From contig JACKLK010000004.1 of NCBI GenBank assembly GCA_024236015.1, forward strand, positions 1-64,000: DNA of 64,000 bases, in the 5' to 3' direction. Source of the DNA: Rhodoferax sp. (lineage in GTDB: Bacteria; Pseudomonadota; Gammaproteobacteria; Burkholderiales; Burkholderiaceae_C). The notes under the pieces were generated by a model. The model was given only the letters and a program-made list of their open reading frames with translations, was not told the DNA's origin and did not search any database. This document shows, one piece after another, positions 54,953-63,689 of the stretch. Made by a program: the position numbers and the translations under genes. The stretch's first letter is position 1. Every line of letters starts with the position of its first letter.

Positions 54953-55192
54953 TCATGCCTTCTGGTGGGTGTTCGCGTAATCGATGGCGTTCTGCACGGT
55001 CGTGATCTTCTCGGCGTCTTCATCCGGGATCTCGATGCCGAACTCGTCTTCAAGAGCCATCACCAGCTCAACCGTGTCCAGCGAATCGGCACCCAGATCG
55101 GCCACGAATGCCTTCTCGTTGGTGACTTGCGACTCTTCGACGCCGAGTTGTTCTGCAATGATTTTTTTGACACGCGCTTCAATATCGCTCAT
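54953..55192 (-). CDS. acpP: Acyl carrier protein
   Basis: A 79-residue acidic protein that carries growing acyl chains on a 4'-phosphopantetheine attached to Ser in GADSLDTVELVMALE (about residue 38). The rest (EEFGIEIPD-type helix, KITTVQ) is canonical. An upstream TAAAAT (minus strand, 55226-55231) could be a -10 for its strong expression. Confidence 0.99.
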   Translation of the reverse strand: MSDIEARVKKIIAEQLGVEESQVTNEKAFVADLGADSLDTVELVMALEDEFGIEIPDEDAEKITTVQNAIDYANTHQKA

Positions 55193-55300
55193 GGAGTCCC
55201 TCAAAGGGTTGTAAAAGAATCTGTGATTTTAGCCACCTTGGGCCCTTGCGCCCCCGATGGCCGCCGGCCAGACGACCCGGCGTGCAAACCGCGGCACATA

Positions 55301-56047
55301 CTACATGTACATGCCGCCGTTGACGTGCAGTTCCTGGCCCGTCACGTAGGCCGCCTGCGGCGAGGCGAGATAGACCACGGCATGGGCGACCTCCTCGGGC
55401 TGCCCGAGCCGTGCCAGCGGGATCTGGTCGAGCAAGGCCTTCTGCTGTTCGGCCGCCAGCGACGCCGTCATGTCGGTGGCGATGAAGCCCGGCGCGATGC
55501 AGTTCACCGTGATGTTGCGCGAACCCAGTTCACGCGCCAGCGCACGCGTCATGCCCGCGACGCCGGCCTTGGCGGCGGCATAGTTGCTCTGACCCGGATT
55601 GCCCGAGGCCCCGACGACCGACGTGATGTTGATGATGCGCCCGTAGCGCTGCTTCATCATGACGCGCATGACCGCGCGGCTCATCCGGAAGACCGCCTTC
55701 AGGTTGGTGTCGAGCACGGCGTCCCAGTCCTCGTCCTTGAGCCGCATGGCCAGCATGTCGCGCGTGATGCCGGCGTTGTTGACCAGCACCTGCAGACCGC
55801 CGTGCTGCTGCACCACGCGGGCGACCAGGGCCTCGCCGGCGGCGGCGTCGTTGACGTCGAGCACTTCGCCACCGCAACCGGGAAATGCCGACAAGGCCTC
55901 ACCGATCGCGGTCGCACCCGCCGCCGACGTGGCGGTGCCCACGACGGCATAACCCTGTTGTGCCAATGCCAGCGCAATCGCACGGCCGATGCCGCGCGAG
56001 GCGCCGGTGACCAGCGCCACCTGCCGGGCAGGAACGGTTTCACTCAT
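55301..56047 (-). CDS. fabG: 3-oxoacyl-[ACP] reductase
   Basis: A 248-residue short-chain dehydrogenase reducing beta-ketoacyl-ACP with NADPH. NADP-binding GASRGIGRAIALALA (about residues 16-30), NNAG, the catalytic Ser in NITSVVGA, and Tyr/Lys in SNYAAAKAG are all present. An AGGAGA site precedes the ATG, which overlaps the fabD stop by four bases. Confidence 0.98.
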   Translation of the reverse strand: MSETVPARQVALVTGASRGIGRAIALALAQQGYAVVGTATSAAGATAIGEALSAFPGCGGEVLDVNDAAAGEALVARVVQQHGGLQVLVNNAGITRDMLAMRLKDEDWDAVLDTNLKAVFRMSRAVMRVMMKQRYGRIINITSVVGASGNPGQSNYAAAKAGVAGMTRALARELGSRNITVNCIAPGFIATDMTASLAAEQQKALLDQIPLARLGQPEEVAHAVVYLASPQAAYVTGQELHVNGGMYM

Positions 56048-57006
56048 GCTGCTTCTCCTTCCAGCGCCTGTTGTGCGAGTTGGACGGTCGATGGATCGTA
56101 TACCGACAACCCGGTCAAGCCGGCATCGATACGCGCGACCATGCCCGCCAGTACCTTGCCCGGGCCACATTCGACGATGTGCTGGACACCACGCGCCTTG
56201 ATCGCCTGGATGCATTCGACCCAGCGCACCGCGCCGAACGCCTGCCGGTACAAGGCATCGCGGATGCGCTCGGCATCGACCTCGACGGCCACGTCGACAT
56301 TGTTGATCAGCGTGATCTGCGGCGCCTGCAATTCGAGCGACTCCAGCGCCGCACGCAGCTTCTCGGCCGCCGGTCGCATCAGGCTGCAATGGAACGGTGC
56401 CGATACCGGCAGCAACATGGCGCGCCGGGCGCCTTCGGCCTTGAGAGCCTCGCAGGCCCGCTCGACGCCGAGCTTGCTGCCGGAGATCACGGTCTGGCCG
56501 GGATCGTTGAAGTTGGCCACCTCGACCACTTCGGACGCGTCCGCACCGAAGCTCGACTGCACGCGTGCGCAGCACGCCACCACCTTGTCGGACGACAGGC
56601 CGAGCACGGCGGCCATCGAGCCCTGCCCGACCGGAACCGCCTCCTGCATGGCCTGGGCCCGCAGCCGCACCAACGGCGCCGCCTGGCGCATCGTCAGCAC
56701 GCCGGAGGCGACCAGCGCGGCGTATTCCCCCAGCGAATGCCCGGCCACCGCCACCGGCGCGATCCCGGTGCGTGCCATCCAGACGCGATAGGCCGCCACG
56801 CCAGCGACCAGCATCACCGGCTGGGTGTTGGTGGTCAGCGCCAATGCCTCCTTGGGGCCGTCATGGATCAGCCGGCCCAGGTCCTGGCCCAGCGCGTCCG
56901 AGGCTTCCTGCACGGTCTGCGCGACGACGGCGTCGTCGCCCCATGCGTCCAGCATCCCGACCGATTGCGAACCCTGGCCGGGAAAAACAAATGCAAATGC
57001 TTTCAT
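56044..57006 (-). CDS. fabD: Malonyl-CoA:ACP transacylase
   Basis: A 320-residue enzyme loading malonate onto ACP. FPGQGSQSVGM (about residues 8-18), the nucleophilic Ser in VAGHSLGEYAAL, and the catalytic His in VSAPFHCSLM are visible. The start at 57006 begins MKAFAFVFPGQGSQ. It is coupled to fabG by a 4-bp overlap. Confidence 0.98.
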   Translation of the reverse strand: MKAFAFVFPGQGSQSVGMLDAWGDDAVVAQTVQEASDALGQDLGRLIHDGPKEALALTTNTQPVMLVAGVAAYRVWMARTGIAPVAVAGHSLGEYAALVASGVLTMRQAAPLVRLRAQAMQEAVPVGQGSMAAVLGLSSDKVVACCARVQSSFGADASEVVEVANFNDPGQTVISGSKLGVERACEALKAEGARRAMLLPVSAPFHCSLMRPAAEKLRAALESLELQAPQITLINNVDVAVEVDAERIRDALYRQAFGAVRWVECIQAIKARGVQHIVECGPGKVLAGMVARIDAGLTGLSVYDPSTVQLAQQALEGEAA

Positions 57007-57096
57007 GGAATCTTCCTTCACATGCTCCGGCGCAACCGCGGCGCACCGGATTTCGGGACGACAGGGACTCCCGCCACGCGCGCGTGGACGGGGGCC

Positions 57097-58074
57097 CTAC
57101 AGGTTCAGGAGCACCGAGCCCCAGGTGAATCCACCGCCCACGCCCTCGAGCAGCAGCAACTGCCCCGGCACGATGGATCCGGCGCGAATGCCGGCATCGA
57201 GCGCCAGCGGTATCGACGCGGCCGAGGTATTGCCATGCTGGTCCACGGTCACCATGACCTTGTCCATGCCGAGCTTGAGGCGCTTGGCGGTGCTTTGCAG
57301 GATCCGGATGTTGGCCTGGTGCGGGATCAGCCAGTCAATCTCGGCAGCGGTCTTGTCGGCCTTGGCCAGCACGGCCCGCGCCGATGTCTCCAGCACGCCG
57401 ACGGCCAGCTTGAAGACCGCCTGCCCGTCCATCTTCAACAGCGGATCACCGAGCACCTTGCCGCCGGACACATGGCCTGGCACGCACAGGATGCCGGCAT
57501 GCTTGCCGTCGGCATGCAGGTCGCTGGCCAGGATGCCGGGCGTCTCGGACGCCTCGAGCACCACGGCGCCCGCGCCGTCGCCGAACAGCACGCAGGTGGT
57601 GCGATCGTTGAAATCCAGGATGCGCGAGAACACCTCGGCACCCACGACCAGGGCCTTGTTCGCCGCGCCGGTCTGGATCATCGCGTCGGCGACGCTCAGT
57701 GCGTAGACGAAGCCGCTGCACACCGCCTGTACGTCGAATGCCGCACCGCCCTCGGCCCCGAGCTTGTGCTGCAGCAGGCAGGCGGTCGACGGAAAGACCA
57801 TATCGGGCGTCGAGGTGGCGACGACGATCAGGTCGATCTGGCTGGCGTCCAGCCCGGCCGCGGCCAGGGCCGGGCGCGCCGCCTGCAGCGCGAGATCGCT
57901 GCTGCAGACCTCGGGCGCCGCAAAATGGCGCGCCTTGATGCCGGTGCGCTCGACGATCCATTCGTCACTGGTCTCGATGCCCTTCTCGGCCAATTGACGG
58001 GCCAGATCGTCATTGGTCAGCCGGCGTGGCGGCAGGTAGCTGCCGGTGCCGGTGACGCGGGAATATCGTCTCAT
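57097..58074 (-). CDS. fabH: 3-oxoacyl-[ACP] synthase III
   Basis: A 325-residue initiating condensing enzyme joining acetyl-CoA and malonyl-ACP. The catalytic Cys is in VQAVCSGFVYAL, His in LIPHQANIRIL and Asn in HGNTSAASIPLAL. The start at 58074 is the normal N-terminus (MRRYSRVTGTGSYLP). Between plsX (25 bp upstream) and fabD (90 bp downstream). Confidence 0.98.
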   Translation of the reverse strand: MRRYSRVTGTGSYLPPRRLTNDDLARQLAEKGIETSDEWIVERTGIKARHFAAPEVCSSDLALQAARPALAAAGLDASQIDLIVVATSTPDMVFPSTACLLQHKLGAEGGAAFDVQAVCSGFVYALSVADAMIQTGAANKALVVGAEVFSRILDFNDRTTCVLFGDGAGAVVLEASETPGILASDLHADGKHAGILCVPGHVSGGKVLGDPLLKMDGQAVFKLAVGVLETSARAVLAKADKTAAEIDWLIPHQANIRILQSTAKRLKLGMDKVMVTVDQHGNTSAASIPLALDAGIRAGSIVPGQLLLLEGVGGGFTWGSVLLNL

Positions 58075-58099
58075 GGTGGTTCTGGGGCGGTTCACGCCG

Positions 58100-59125
58100 T
58101 CACGCAGCAGGCGCCTGGCCGGCCAGCAAGGGCGCGGCGTGGGAGATGCGGGCCTGGACGCGATCGAGCAGGTTGTTACGTGCCGCATCATACGCGCGCG
58201 CCAGCGCATGCTCGAACGCCAGCTGGTCGGCCGAACCGTGGCTCTTGAACACCAGGCCCTTCAAGCCCAGCAATGCGGCGCCGTTGTAGCGCCGATGGTC
58301 GACCCGTCGCTTGAACGCGGCCAGCACCGGATACGCCGCCACCGCCGCAAGCCGGGTCAGCGGATTGCGCGAGAACTCGGCGCGCAGAAAACCGCCGATC
58401 ATGGCGGCAACCCCTTCGGTGGCCTTGAGCGCCACGTTGCCGACGAAGCCATCGCAGACCACGATGTCGACCTCGCCCTTGAAGATGTCGTTGCCCTCGA
58501 CATTGCCGACGAAGTTGAGGTCGCCGGCCCGGCCGGCCGCGCGCAGCAGTTCGCCCGCCTTCTTGATCACGTCGTTGCCCTTGATCACCTCTTCGCCGAT
58601 GTTGAGCAGGCCCACCGTGGGTTGGGTGACGTCGCCCAGCGCCGAGACCAGCGCCGACCCCATCACCGCGAACTGCAGCAGGTGCTCGGCCGCGCAATCG
58701 ACGTTCGCGCCGAGGTCCAGCACGGTGGTGGCGCCGCCGCGGGCATTGGGGAGCTGGGTTGCGATCGCCGGACGATCGATGCCATCGCAGGTCTTGAGCA
58801 GATAACGCGAGATCGCCATCAAGGCGCCGGTGTTGCCCGCGGACACCGCCGCCTGGGCATGGCCGTCGCGCACCTGCTGCACCGCCACGCGCATCGAGGA
58901 ATCGCGCTTGCGGCGCAACGCGACCTCGATCGAGTCGTCCATGCCCACGACCTCGCTGGCCGCGACGATGGTGACGCGGGCATCCGACATGCCCGCCAGC
59001 GCATCGGGCAAGCCCACGAGCACGAGCCGCGCCTGCGGATGCTGGTCGAGAAAACGCCTGCACGCCGGCAGCGTGACCGAGGCCCCATGGTCACCGCCCA
59101 TGCAGTCGACGGCAATGGTGGTCAT
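58100..59125 (-). CDS. plsX: Phosphate acyltransferase PlsX
   Basis: A 341-residue peripheral membrane enzyme that converts acyl-ACP to acyl phosphate for phospholipid synthesis. It begins TIAVDCMGGDHG and has VSAGNTGALMAIS, LDLGANVDC, and VGNVALKATEGVAAMIGGFL, all PlsX hallmarks. It is downstream of rpmF, with an imperfect hairpin between them. Confidence 0.98.
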   Translation of the reverse strand: MTTIAVDCMGGDHGASVTLPACRRFLDQHPQARLVLVGLPDALAGMSDARVTIVAASEVVGMDDSIEVALRRKRDSSMRVAVQQVRDGHAQAAVSAGNTGALMAISRYLLKTCDGIDRPAIATQLPNARGGATTVLDLGANVDCAAEHLLQFAVMGSALVSALGDVTQPTVGLLNIGEEVIKGNDVIKKAGELLRAAGRAGDLNFVGNVEGNDIFKGEVDIVVCDGFVGNVALKATEGVAAMIGGFLRAEFSRNPLTRLAAVAAYPVLAAFKRRVDHRRYNGAALLGLKGLVFKSHGSADQLAFEHALARAYDAARNNLLDRVQARISHAAPLLAGQAPAA

Positions 59126-59181
59126 CGCGTCAGCACGAACCAGGAAATTTCATGGGCACGTACAACGGCCCGACAAAACGA

Positions 59182-59214
59182 AACCCGATGCTACCGACAA
59201 AATAGCACCGGGTT
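59182..59214 (-). terminator. Partial terminator between rpmF and plsX
   Basis: A 12-bp stem with one mismatch (59182-59193 with 59203-59214), followed on the minus strand by CGTTTTG. It may let yceD-rpmF be expressed above plsX-fab. Confidence 0.45.
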
Positions 59215-59232
59215 GCTGGCTCAAGAGCGAGT

Positions 59233-59415
59233 TCAGTCTTCGGACTTGGTCTTGACGACCTTGCGTCCGCGATAGAAGCCGGTCGGGCTGATGTGGTGGC
59301 GCAGATGGGTCTCGCCCGTGGTCGGCTCGACGGCGATGCCCGGCACGGTCAAGGCATTGTGCGAGCGGTGCATTCCGCGCTTGGACGGAGATTTCTTGTT
59401 TTGCTGGACGGCCAT
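59233..59415 (-). CDS. rpmF: 50S ribosomal protein L32
   Basis: A 60-residue L32. It has the usual AVQQNKKSPSKRGMHRSHNAL start and HHISPTGFYRGRKVV end. The four-Cys zinc ribbon of some L32 proteins is replaced (C-minus type). yceD-rpmF-plsX-fab order is conserved, tying ribosome supply to lipid synthesis. Confidence 0.99.
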   Translation of the reverse strand: MAVQQNKKSPSKRGMHRSHNALTVPGIAVEPTTGETHLRHHISPTGFYRGRKVVKTKSED

Positions 59416-59518
59416 TGTCGGCTCCTTGGCTGTGGCATGGCACGCAGGCAGAGCGCTGCATCATGCGGGATTGGTCAACATGCGCCAGTACGGCGCGAAG
59501 CCCACGAGTATAACGCAA

Positions 59519-60085
59519 CTATTCCCCTGTCCCGTCCTTGCGGGCCCGCAGCTGTGCGAGAGCGGCAAATGGCCGCGGCGGCTGCGCGGCCGGCTCCTCG
59601 AATCCCTCGTCCTGCGCCGACAGACGCGGCGCACGGGGGCAGGTCTCGTGGCTGGCGATCAACGGCATGGCCAGCACCAGTTCGTCTTCGACCAGCGCGC
59701 GCAGGTCGAACTCGGCCGATTCGACCAGCAGGTCCTCGGTGGCGTCGTCATCCTGCTGCTCGGCGGTGTCTTCATCCGGCACGAAGCGGAACCACTGGTC
59801 CACCGCGACCGGCGTCGCAACCGGCTCCAGACAACGCTGGCAGACCAGCGGCAGTTCGCCGCGCACCTGCAGGTGCAGCCAGGGCACGGCCGATGTGCCC
59901 TGCCCGCCGCGCAGGTCGCCGCTTGCCGACCAGGTCACCTCCACGTTGGCGACGTCGCCGACACAATCCGGGGTCACGCGGTCGAACTCGGCCAGCGGCA
60001 GCGTCCCGCCCACGCTGCCCGCGCTGCGCGCAAATGCACGGATGTCCAGCTGCGTGCTGGGCCGTTGCGGCTTGTGCTTTTCCAT
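59519..60085 (-). CDS. yceD: YceD (DUF177) 23S rRNA accumulation protein
   Basis: A 188-residue member of the DUF177/YceD family needed for normal 23S rRNA accumulation. The family marker is the LPLVCQRCLEP motif (about residues 93-103), followed by an acidic stretch and the C-terminal PRPFAALAQLR. The start at 60085 was chosen over 60112, which would overlap the divergent maf gene. 25 bp separate it from maf. Confidence 0.92.
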   Translation of the reverse strand: MEKHKPQRPSTQLDIRAFARSAGSVGGTLPLAEFDRVTPDCVGDVANVEVTWSASGDLRGGQGTSAVPWLHLQVRGELPLVCQRCLEPVATPVAVDQWFRFVPDEDTAEQQDDDATEDLLVESAEFDLRALVEDELVLAMPLIASHETCPRAPRLSAQDEGFEEPAAQPPRPFAALAQLRARKDGTGE

Positions 60086-60110
60086 CCGCCCAGTGTAAGA
60101 GAATCGCACC

Positions 60111-60713
60111 ATGCCCCTCGATTCGACCCCTCCCCTGATATTGGCATCGACCTCGGCCTACCGCCGCGAACTGCTCGGCCGGCTGCACACGCCCTTCGAC
60201 GTCGTCGCGCCGGACGTGGACGAAACCCCCCAGCCCGGCGAGCAGCCGCGACAACTGGCGTGCCGGCTGGCCATGGCCAAGGCCCGCGCCGTGGCCGCGC
60301 GCCATCCGCAGGCCGTGGTGATCGGCTCGGACCAGGTCGCCGACCTCGACGGACAGAGCCTGGGCAAGCCCCTGGTCCATGACGTCGCCGTCGCGCAACT
60401 GCAACGCATGCGCGGGCGCACCGTGGTGTTCCAGACCGCCGTCGCCGTGGTCTGCAACGCGCGCAGCTTCGGCCAGATGGACCTGGCCCAGGTCACCGTG
60501 CGGTTCCGCGACCTGACCGATGCCGAAATCGAGGACTACCTGCAGGCCGAGCAACCCTACGACTGCGCCGGCAGCGCCAAGAGCGAGGGCCTGGGCATCG
60601 TGTTGCTAGACGCCATCGACAACGACGACCCCACGGCGCTGATCGGCCTGCCGCTGATCCGCACCGCCCGCATGCTGCGCGCCGCCGGCCTGCGTTTCCC
60701 CGGGGCGGCATGA
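60111..60713 (+). CDS. Maf-family nucleotide pyrophosphatase
   Basis: A 200-residue Maf/YceF-type enzyme that hydrolyses modified or canonical NTPs (m7GTP, dTTP or UTP by subfamily). LASTSAYRRELLGRL at the start, the acidic GSDQVADLDGQ loop and the YDCAGSAKSEGLGI block point to the YceF-like m7GTP subfamily. It overlaps the next gene by 4 bp. Confidence 0.9.
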   Translation: MPLDSTPPLILASTSAYRRELLGRLHTPFDVVAPDVDETPQPGEQPRQLACRLAMAKARAVAARHPQAVVIGSDQVADLDGQSLGKPLVHDVAVAQLQRMRGRTVVFQTAVAVVCNARSFGQMDLAQVTVRFRDLTDAEIEDYLQAEQPYDCAGSAKSEGLGIVLLDAIDNDDPTALIGLPLIRTARMLRAAGLRFPGAA

Positions 60714-61510
60714 CATCCCCACGCGGATCCGCCGACGGCGCCATGGCCGGCGGCCGGCACGGCCGGCTGTTCCTGGTTCCGGCGCCACTGGATTTCGGCT
60801 GCGAGCCGCAGTCGCCGCTGCAGGACGTGCTGCCCGATGCCACGATCCGCGCGGCCGCCCGGCTGCAGCACTGGGTCTGCGAGAACGCCAAAACCACGCG
60901 CGCCTACCTCAAGCGCGTGGACGTGGTCACGCCGCTGGCCCACCCGCTGCAGCAGATGCAGTTGCAGGAATTGCCGCGCGAAGTCCACAAGAAGGGTGAC
61001 CACCTGGGCGAATTCGATGCGCGCGGCCTGCTCGCGCCGGCACTGGACGGGCATGACGTCGGCCTGGTCAGCGAGGCCGGCATGCCGGCCATCGCCGACC
61101 CGGGCGCGTCCGTGGTGCGTGCCGCGCACCAGCTGGGCCTGGAAGTGGTACCGCTGGTTGGCCCGATATCACTGATGCTGGTGCTGGCCGCCAGCGGATT
61201 GAACGGTCAGAATTTCGCGTTTGTCGGTTATCTGCCGCAGGACCCGGCGGCGCGCGCCGCGCGCGTGCGCGAGCTCGAGCGGCTGGCGCTGTCCACCGGA
61301 CAGACCCAGCTGTTCATCGAGACACCCTACCGCAATGCCGCGATGCTGCAAACCCTGCTGCAGGCCCTGGCGCCGTCGACACGGGTTGCCATCGGCAGCG
61401 GCCTGACGCTGCCACAGGCCCGGGTGCAGTGCCACGCGGTGCGCGACTGGCGCGAATCGGGCGTGTTTGCAGACAAGCACACGCCCGCGGTGTTCGCGAT
61501 CGGGCGCTGA
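60710..61510 (+). CDS. Tetrapyrrole-methylase-family (RsmI-like) methyltransferase
   Basis: A 266-residue AdoMet-dependent enzyme with a tetrapyrrole methylase fold. Visible are the LFLVPAPLD start (about residue 20), VGLVSEAGMPAIADPGA (AdoMet loop) and EVVPLVGPISLMLVLAASG. RsmI methylates C1402 of 16S rRNA. This shorter, diverged form is commonly annotated only as SAM-dependent methyltransferase, and its target is uncertain. It overlaps maf by ATGA. Confidence 0.82.
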   Translation: MTSPRGSADGAMAGGRHGRLFLVPAPLDFGCEPQSPLQDVLPDATIRAAARLQHWVCENAKTTRAYLKRVDVVTPLAHPLQQMQLQELPREVHKKGDHLGEFDARGLLAPALDGHDVGLVSEAGMPAIADPGASVVRAAHQLGLEVVPLVGPISLMLVLAASGLNGQNFAFVGYLPQDPAARAARVRELERLALSTGQTQLFIETPYRNAAMLQTLLQALAPSTRVAIGSGLTLPQARVQCHAVRDWRESGVFADKHTPAVFAIGR

Positions 61511-61531
61511 GGCACTGCGCCGCGCGCGGCG

Positions 61532-62560
61532 TCAGCGAATGACCGACAGCGAGCGCATGGCGCGCACCGCCCCGTCGCCGATGGACGCGCCGAAACGCTT
61601 GGCCAGCCGCTCGGCCAGGTTGTCGCGCCGCGTGTAGTCGATGATGTCCTCGGACTTGACGATCTCGCGCGCGACGAAGTCCAGGCTGCCGAGCTGGTCG
61701 GCCAGGCCCAGTTCGATGGCCTGCTGGCCGATCCAGAACAGGCCGCTGAAGGTCTCCGGCGTTTCCTTGAGCCGATTGCCACGGCCGGCCTTGACCGCGT
61801 CGATGAACTGGTGGTGGATCTGGTCGAGCATCTGCTGCGTGAATTCGCGCTGGCGCTCGCTCTGCGGGCTGAACGGATCGAGAAAGCCCTTGTTCTCGCC
61901 GGCCGTCATCAGGCGCCGCTCCACACCCAGCTTGTCCATCAGGCCGGTGAAGCCGAAGCCGTCCATCAGGACACCGATGCTGCCCACGATGCTGGCCTTG
62001 TCGACGAAGATGCGATCGGCCGACACCGCCACGTAATAGGCCGCCGAGGCACAGGTCTCCTCGACCACGGCGTACATCGGCTTGCCGTGCTTGGCCTTGA
62101 GCCGGCGCAGTTCGTCGTTGATGATGCCGGCCTGCACCGGGCTGCCGCCCGGCGAATTGATCAGCAGCACCACGGCCCGCGCGCCGCTGTCCTCGAACGC
62201 CGCACGCGCGGCGTTGATCACCACCTCGGCGCTGGCCTCGCCGCCGGACGCGATTTCCCCCTTGATTTCCACCATCGCGGTGTGGGGCGTGGATGCCTCG
62301 GGGATCGGCGCACCGCGCTGGGTGGCGATCCACACCACGGCAACCAGGAACGCCAGCCAGGCGAGCCGGATGAAATTGCGCCACCGCCGGGCGCTGCGTT
62401 GCTCGGCCAGCGCGGCAAAGGCCAGCTTCTCCAGCGTCGCGCGTTCCCAGCCGGGCTTGCCGTGGCGGGCATCGGACCCGGGCGCCTGCGCCTCCTGGCG
62501 CGACGCCCCGGATGGCATGGTGCCGTCGGCACGGTCGGGATCGAAGGTCGGTTCAGTCAT
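61532..62560 (-). CDS. S49-family signal-peptide peptidase (SppA-like)
   Basis: A 342-residue inner-membrane serine protease that digests cleaved signal peptides. One membrane helix (about residues 66-84) precedes the S49 domain, with the likely nucleophile Ser in CASAAYYVA and the IVGSIGVLMDGFGFTGLM block. The start at 62560 is 1 bp after the Rieske stop. Confidence 0.92.
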   Translation of the reverse strand: MTEPTFDPDRADGTMPSGASRQEAQAPGSDARHGKPGWERATLEKLAFAALAEQRSARRWRNFIRLAWLAFLVAVVWIATQRGAPIPEASTPHTAMVEIKGEIASGGEASAEVVINAARAAFEDSGARAVVLLINSPGGSPVQAGIINDELRRLKAKHGKPMYAVVEETCASAAYYVAVSADRIFVDKASIVGSIGVLMDGFGFTGLMDKLGVERRLMTAGENKGFLDPFSPQSERQREFTQQMLDQIHHQFIDAVKAGRGNRLKETPETFSGLFWIGQQAIELGLADQLGSLDFVAREIVKSEDIIDYTRRDNLAERLAKRFGASIGDGAVRAMRSLSVIR

Positions 62561-62561
62561 G

Positions 62562-62936
62562 TCAGTACTCAACGGGTTTCAGGTTGTGGGCAGTATGCCA
62601 GCGCACGACGCCCTGCGATTCATCGACGGCGATCTTCACCAGGCCGCCCCGGCAAGGCCCGCCCTGGCACGCCCCCGTCTGCGGCTGGTACATCGCGCCA
62701 TGGGTGGAGCAGATCAGCCAGTGACCGGTCAGATCGAAGAACCGGTCGGGCTGGTAGTCCATCTCCATCGGCACATGGCTGCAGCGGTTCAGATAGGCAT
62801 GGACCTGGCCCTGGTAGCGGATCGCGAACGCACGGCAGGTCTGCCCTTGGTAGACGACGTCGAACGGCACCGCCAGCGCGCTGTCGACCAGGTCACCGGA
62901 GGCGCACAGGTCGATGGCATCGGATTCCATGGTCAT
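62562..62936 (-). CDS. Rieske [2Fe-2S] domain protein
   Basis: A 124-residue ferredoxin-like Rieske protein. Cluster ligands are seen as C-x-H in RCSHV and C-x2-H in ICSTHGAMY (about residues 51-85), and the chain ends soon after the domain. Its electron partners are unknown. It lies between the phosphatase and SppA genes. A second in-frame ATG is two codons into the ORF. Confidence 0.88.
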   Translation of the reverse strand: MTMESDAIDLCASGDLVDSALAVPFDVVYQGQTCRAFAIRYQGQVHAYLNRCSHVPMEMDYQPDRFFDLTGHWLICSTHGAMYQPQTGACQGGPCRGGLVKIAVDESQGVVRWHTAHNLKPVEY

Positions 62937-62984
62937 GGCCTTGCTTTCGTCATGCGCCGCTCGCCGCGGTGCGTGCGCCTGCGT

Positions 62985-63689
62985 TCATGCATGCGCCAGC
63001 AACCAGTCGCGCAGTTGTGCCACCGAATGCGCCACGTACAAGGGTCCGCAGGCGGCGAAGCCGTCCACCGGGTGGGCACCGTAGCTGACCGCCACGCTGG
63101 CGCAACCGGCGTTGCGCGCCATCTGCAGGTCGTGCGTGGTGTCGCCCACCATCAGTACCCGTTGCGGTTCCAGCCCGAATTCGCGCATCAGTTCCTGCAG
63201 CATGCGCGGATGCGGCTTGCCGGCGGTCTCGTCCGCGGTGCGCGATGCATCGAAGAGGCCCTGCAACTGCACGGCGCGCAATGCCGCGTCCAGCCCGGCA
63301 CGGCTCTTGCCGGTGGCCACCGCCAGATGGTGGCTGCGCTGGCGCAGTTCCGTCAGCAGCGGCACGACACCGTCGAACAGGCTGATGTCGTCCTGATGCG
63401 CCATGTAGTGGTGGCGGTAGCGCGCGCCGAGTTCCGGGTATTTTTCCCGGGGCACATCGGGCGCCGCATGGGCCAGCGCCTGCATCAGACCCATGCCGAT
63501 CACGTGCGACGCCGTCAGATCCGACGGTACCGTCCCGCCGACATCACGCACGGCCGCCTGGATGCAGCGGGTGATGATGGCCGTCGAGTCGAACAGGGTG
63601 CCGTCCCAATCGAACGCGATCAGGTCGAACGCCCGTGTGCGGGCACCCGGCGCGCGGGCCGTGTCTTCATGCGGGGTCGGCAATGGCAT
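62985..63689 (-). CDS. HAD-family phosphatase (phosphoglycolate-phosphatase-like)
   Basis: A 234-residue haloacid-dehalogenase hydrolase. Motif I FDWDGTLFDS (about residues 26-35), motif II Thr in VATGKSRAG, motif III Lys in GKPHPRML and motif IV VGDTTHDLQMA are complete. The usual substrate of this group is phosphoglycolate, but it cannot be assigned from sequence alone. The start at 63689 overlaps the end of the rluC-like gene by 23 bp. Confidence 0.88.
   Translation of the reverse strand: MPLPTPHEDTARAPGARTRAFDLIAFDWDGTLFDSTAIITRCIQAAVRDVGGTVPSDLTASHVIGMGLMQALAHAAPDVPREKYPELGARYRHHYMAHQDDISLFDGVVPLLTELRQRSHHLAVATGKSRAGLDAALRAVQLQGLFDASRTADETAGKPHPRMLQELMREFGLEPQRVLMVGDTTHDLQMARNAGCASVAVSYGAHPVDGFAACGPLYVAHSVAQLRDWLLAHA

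Noticed and set aside
53270..56791. A 1173-codon plus-strand frame opposite fabF, acpP, fabG and fabD
   Set aside because: Antisense shadow of four clear fatty-acid genes.
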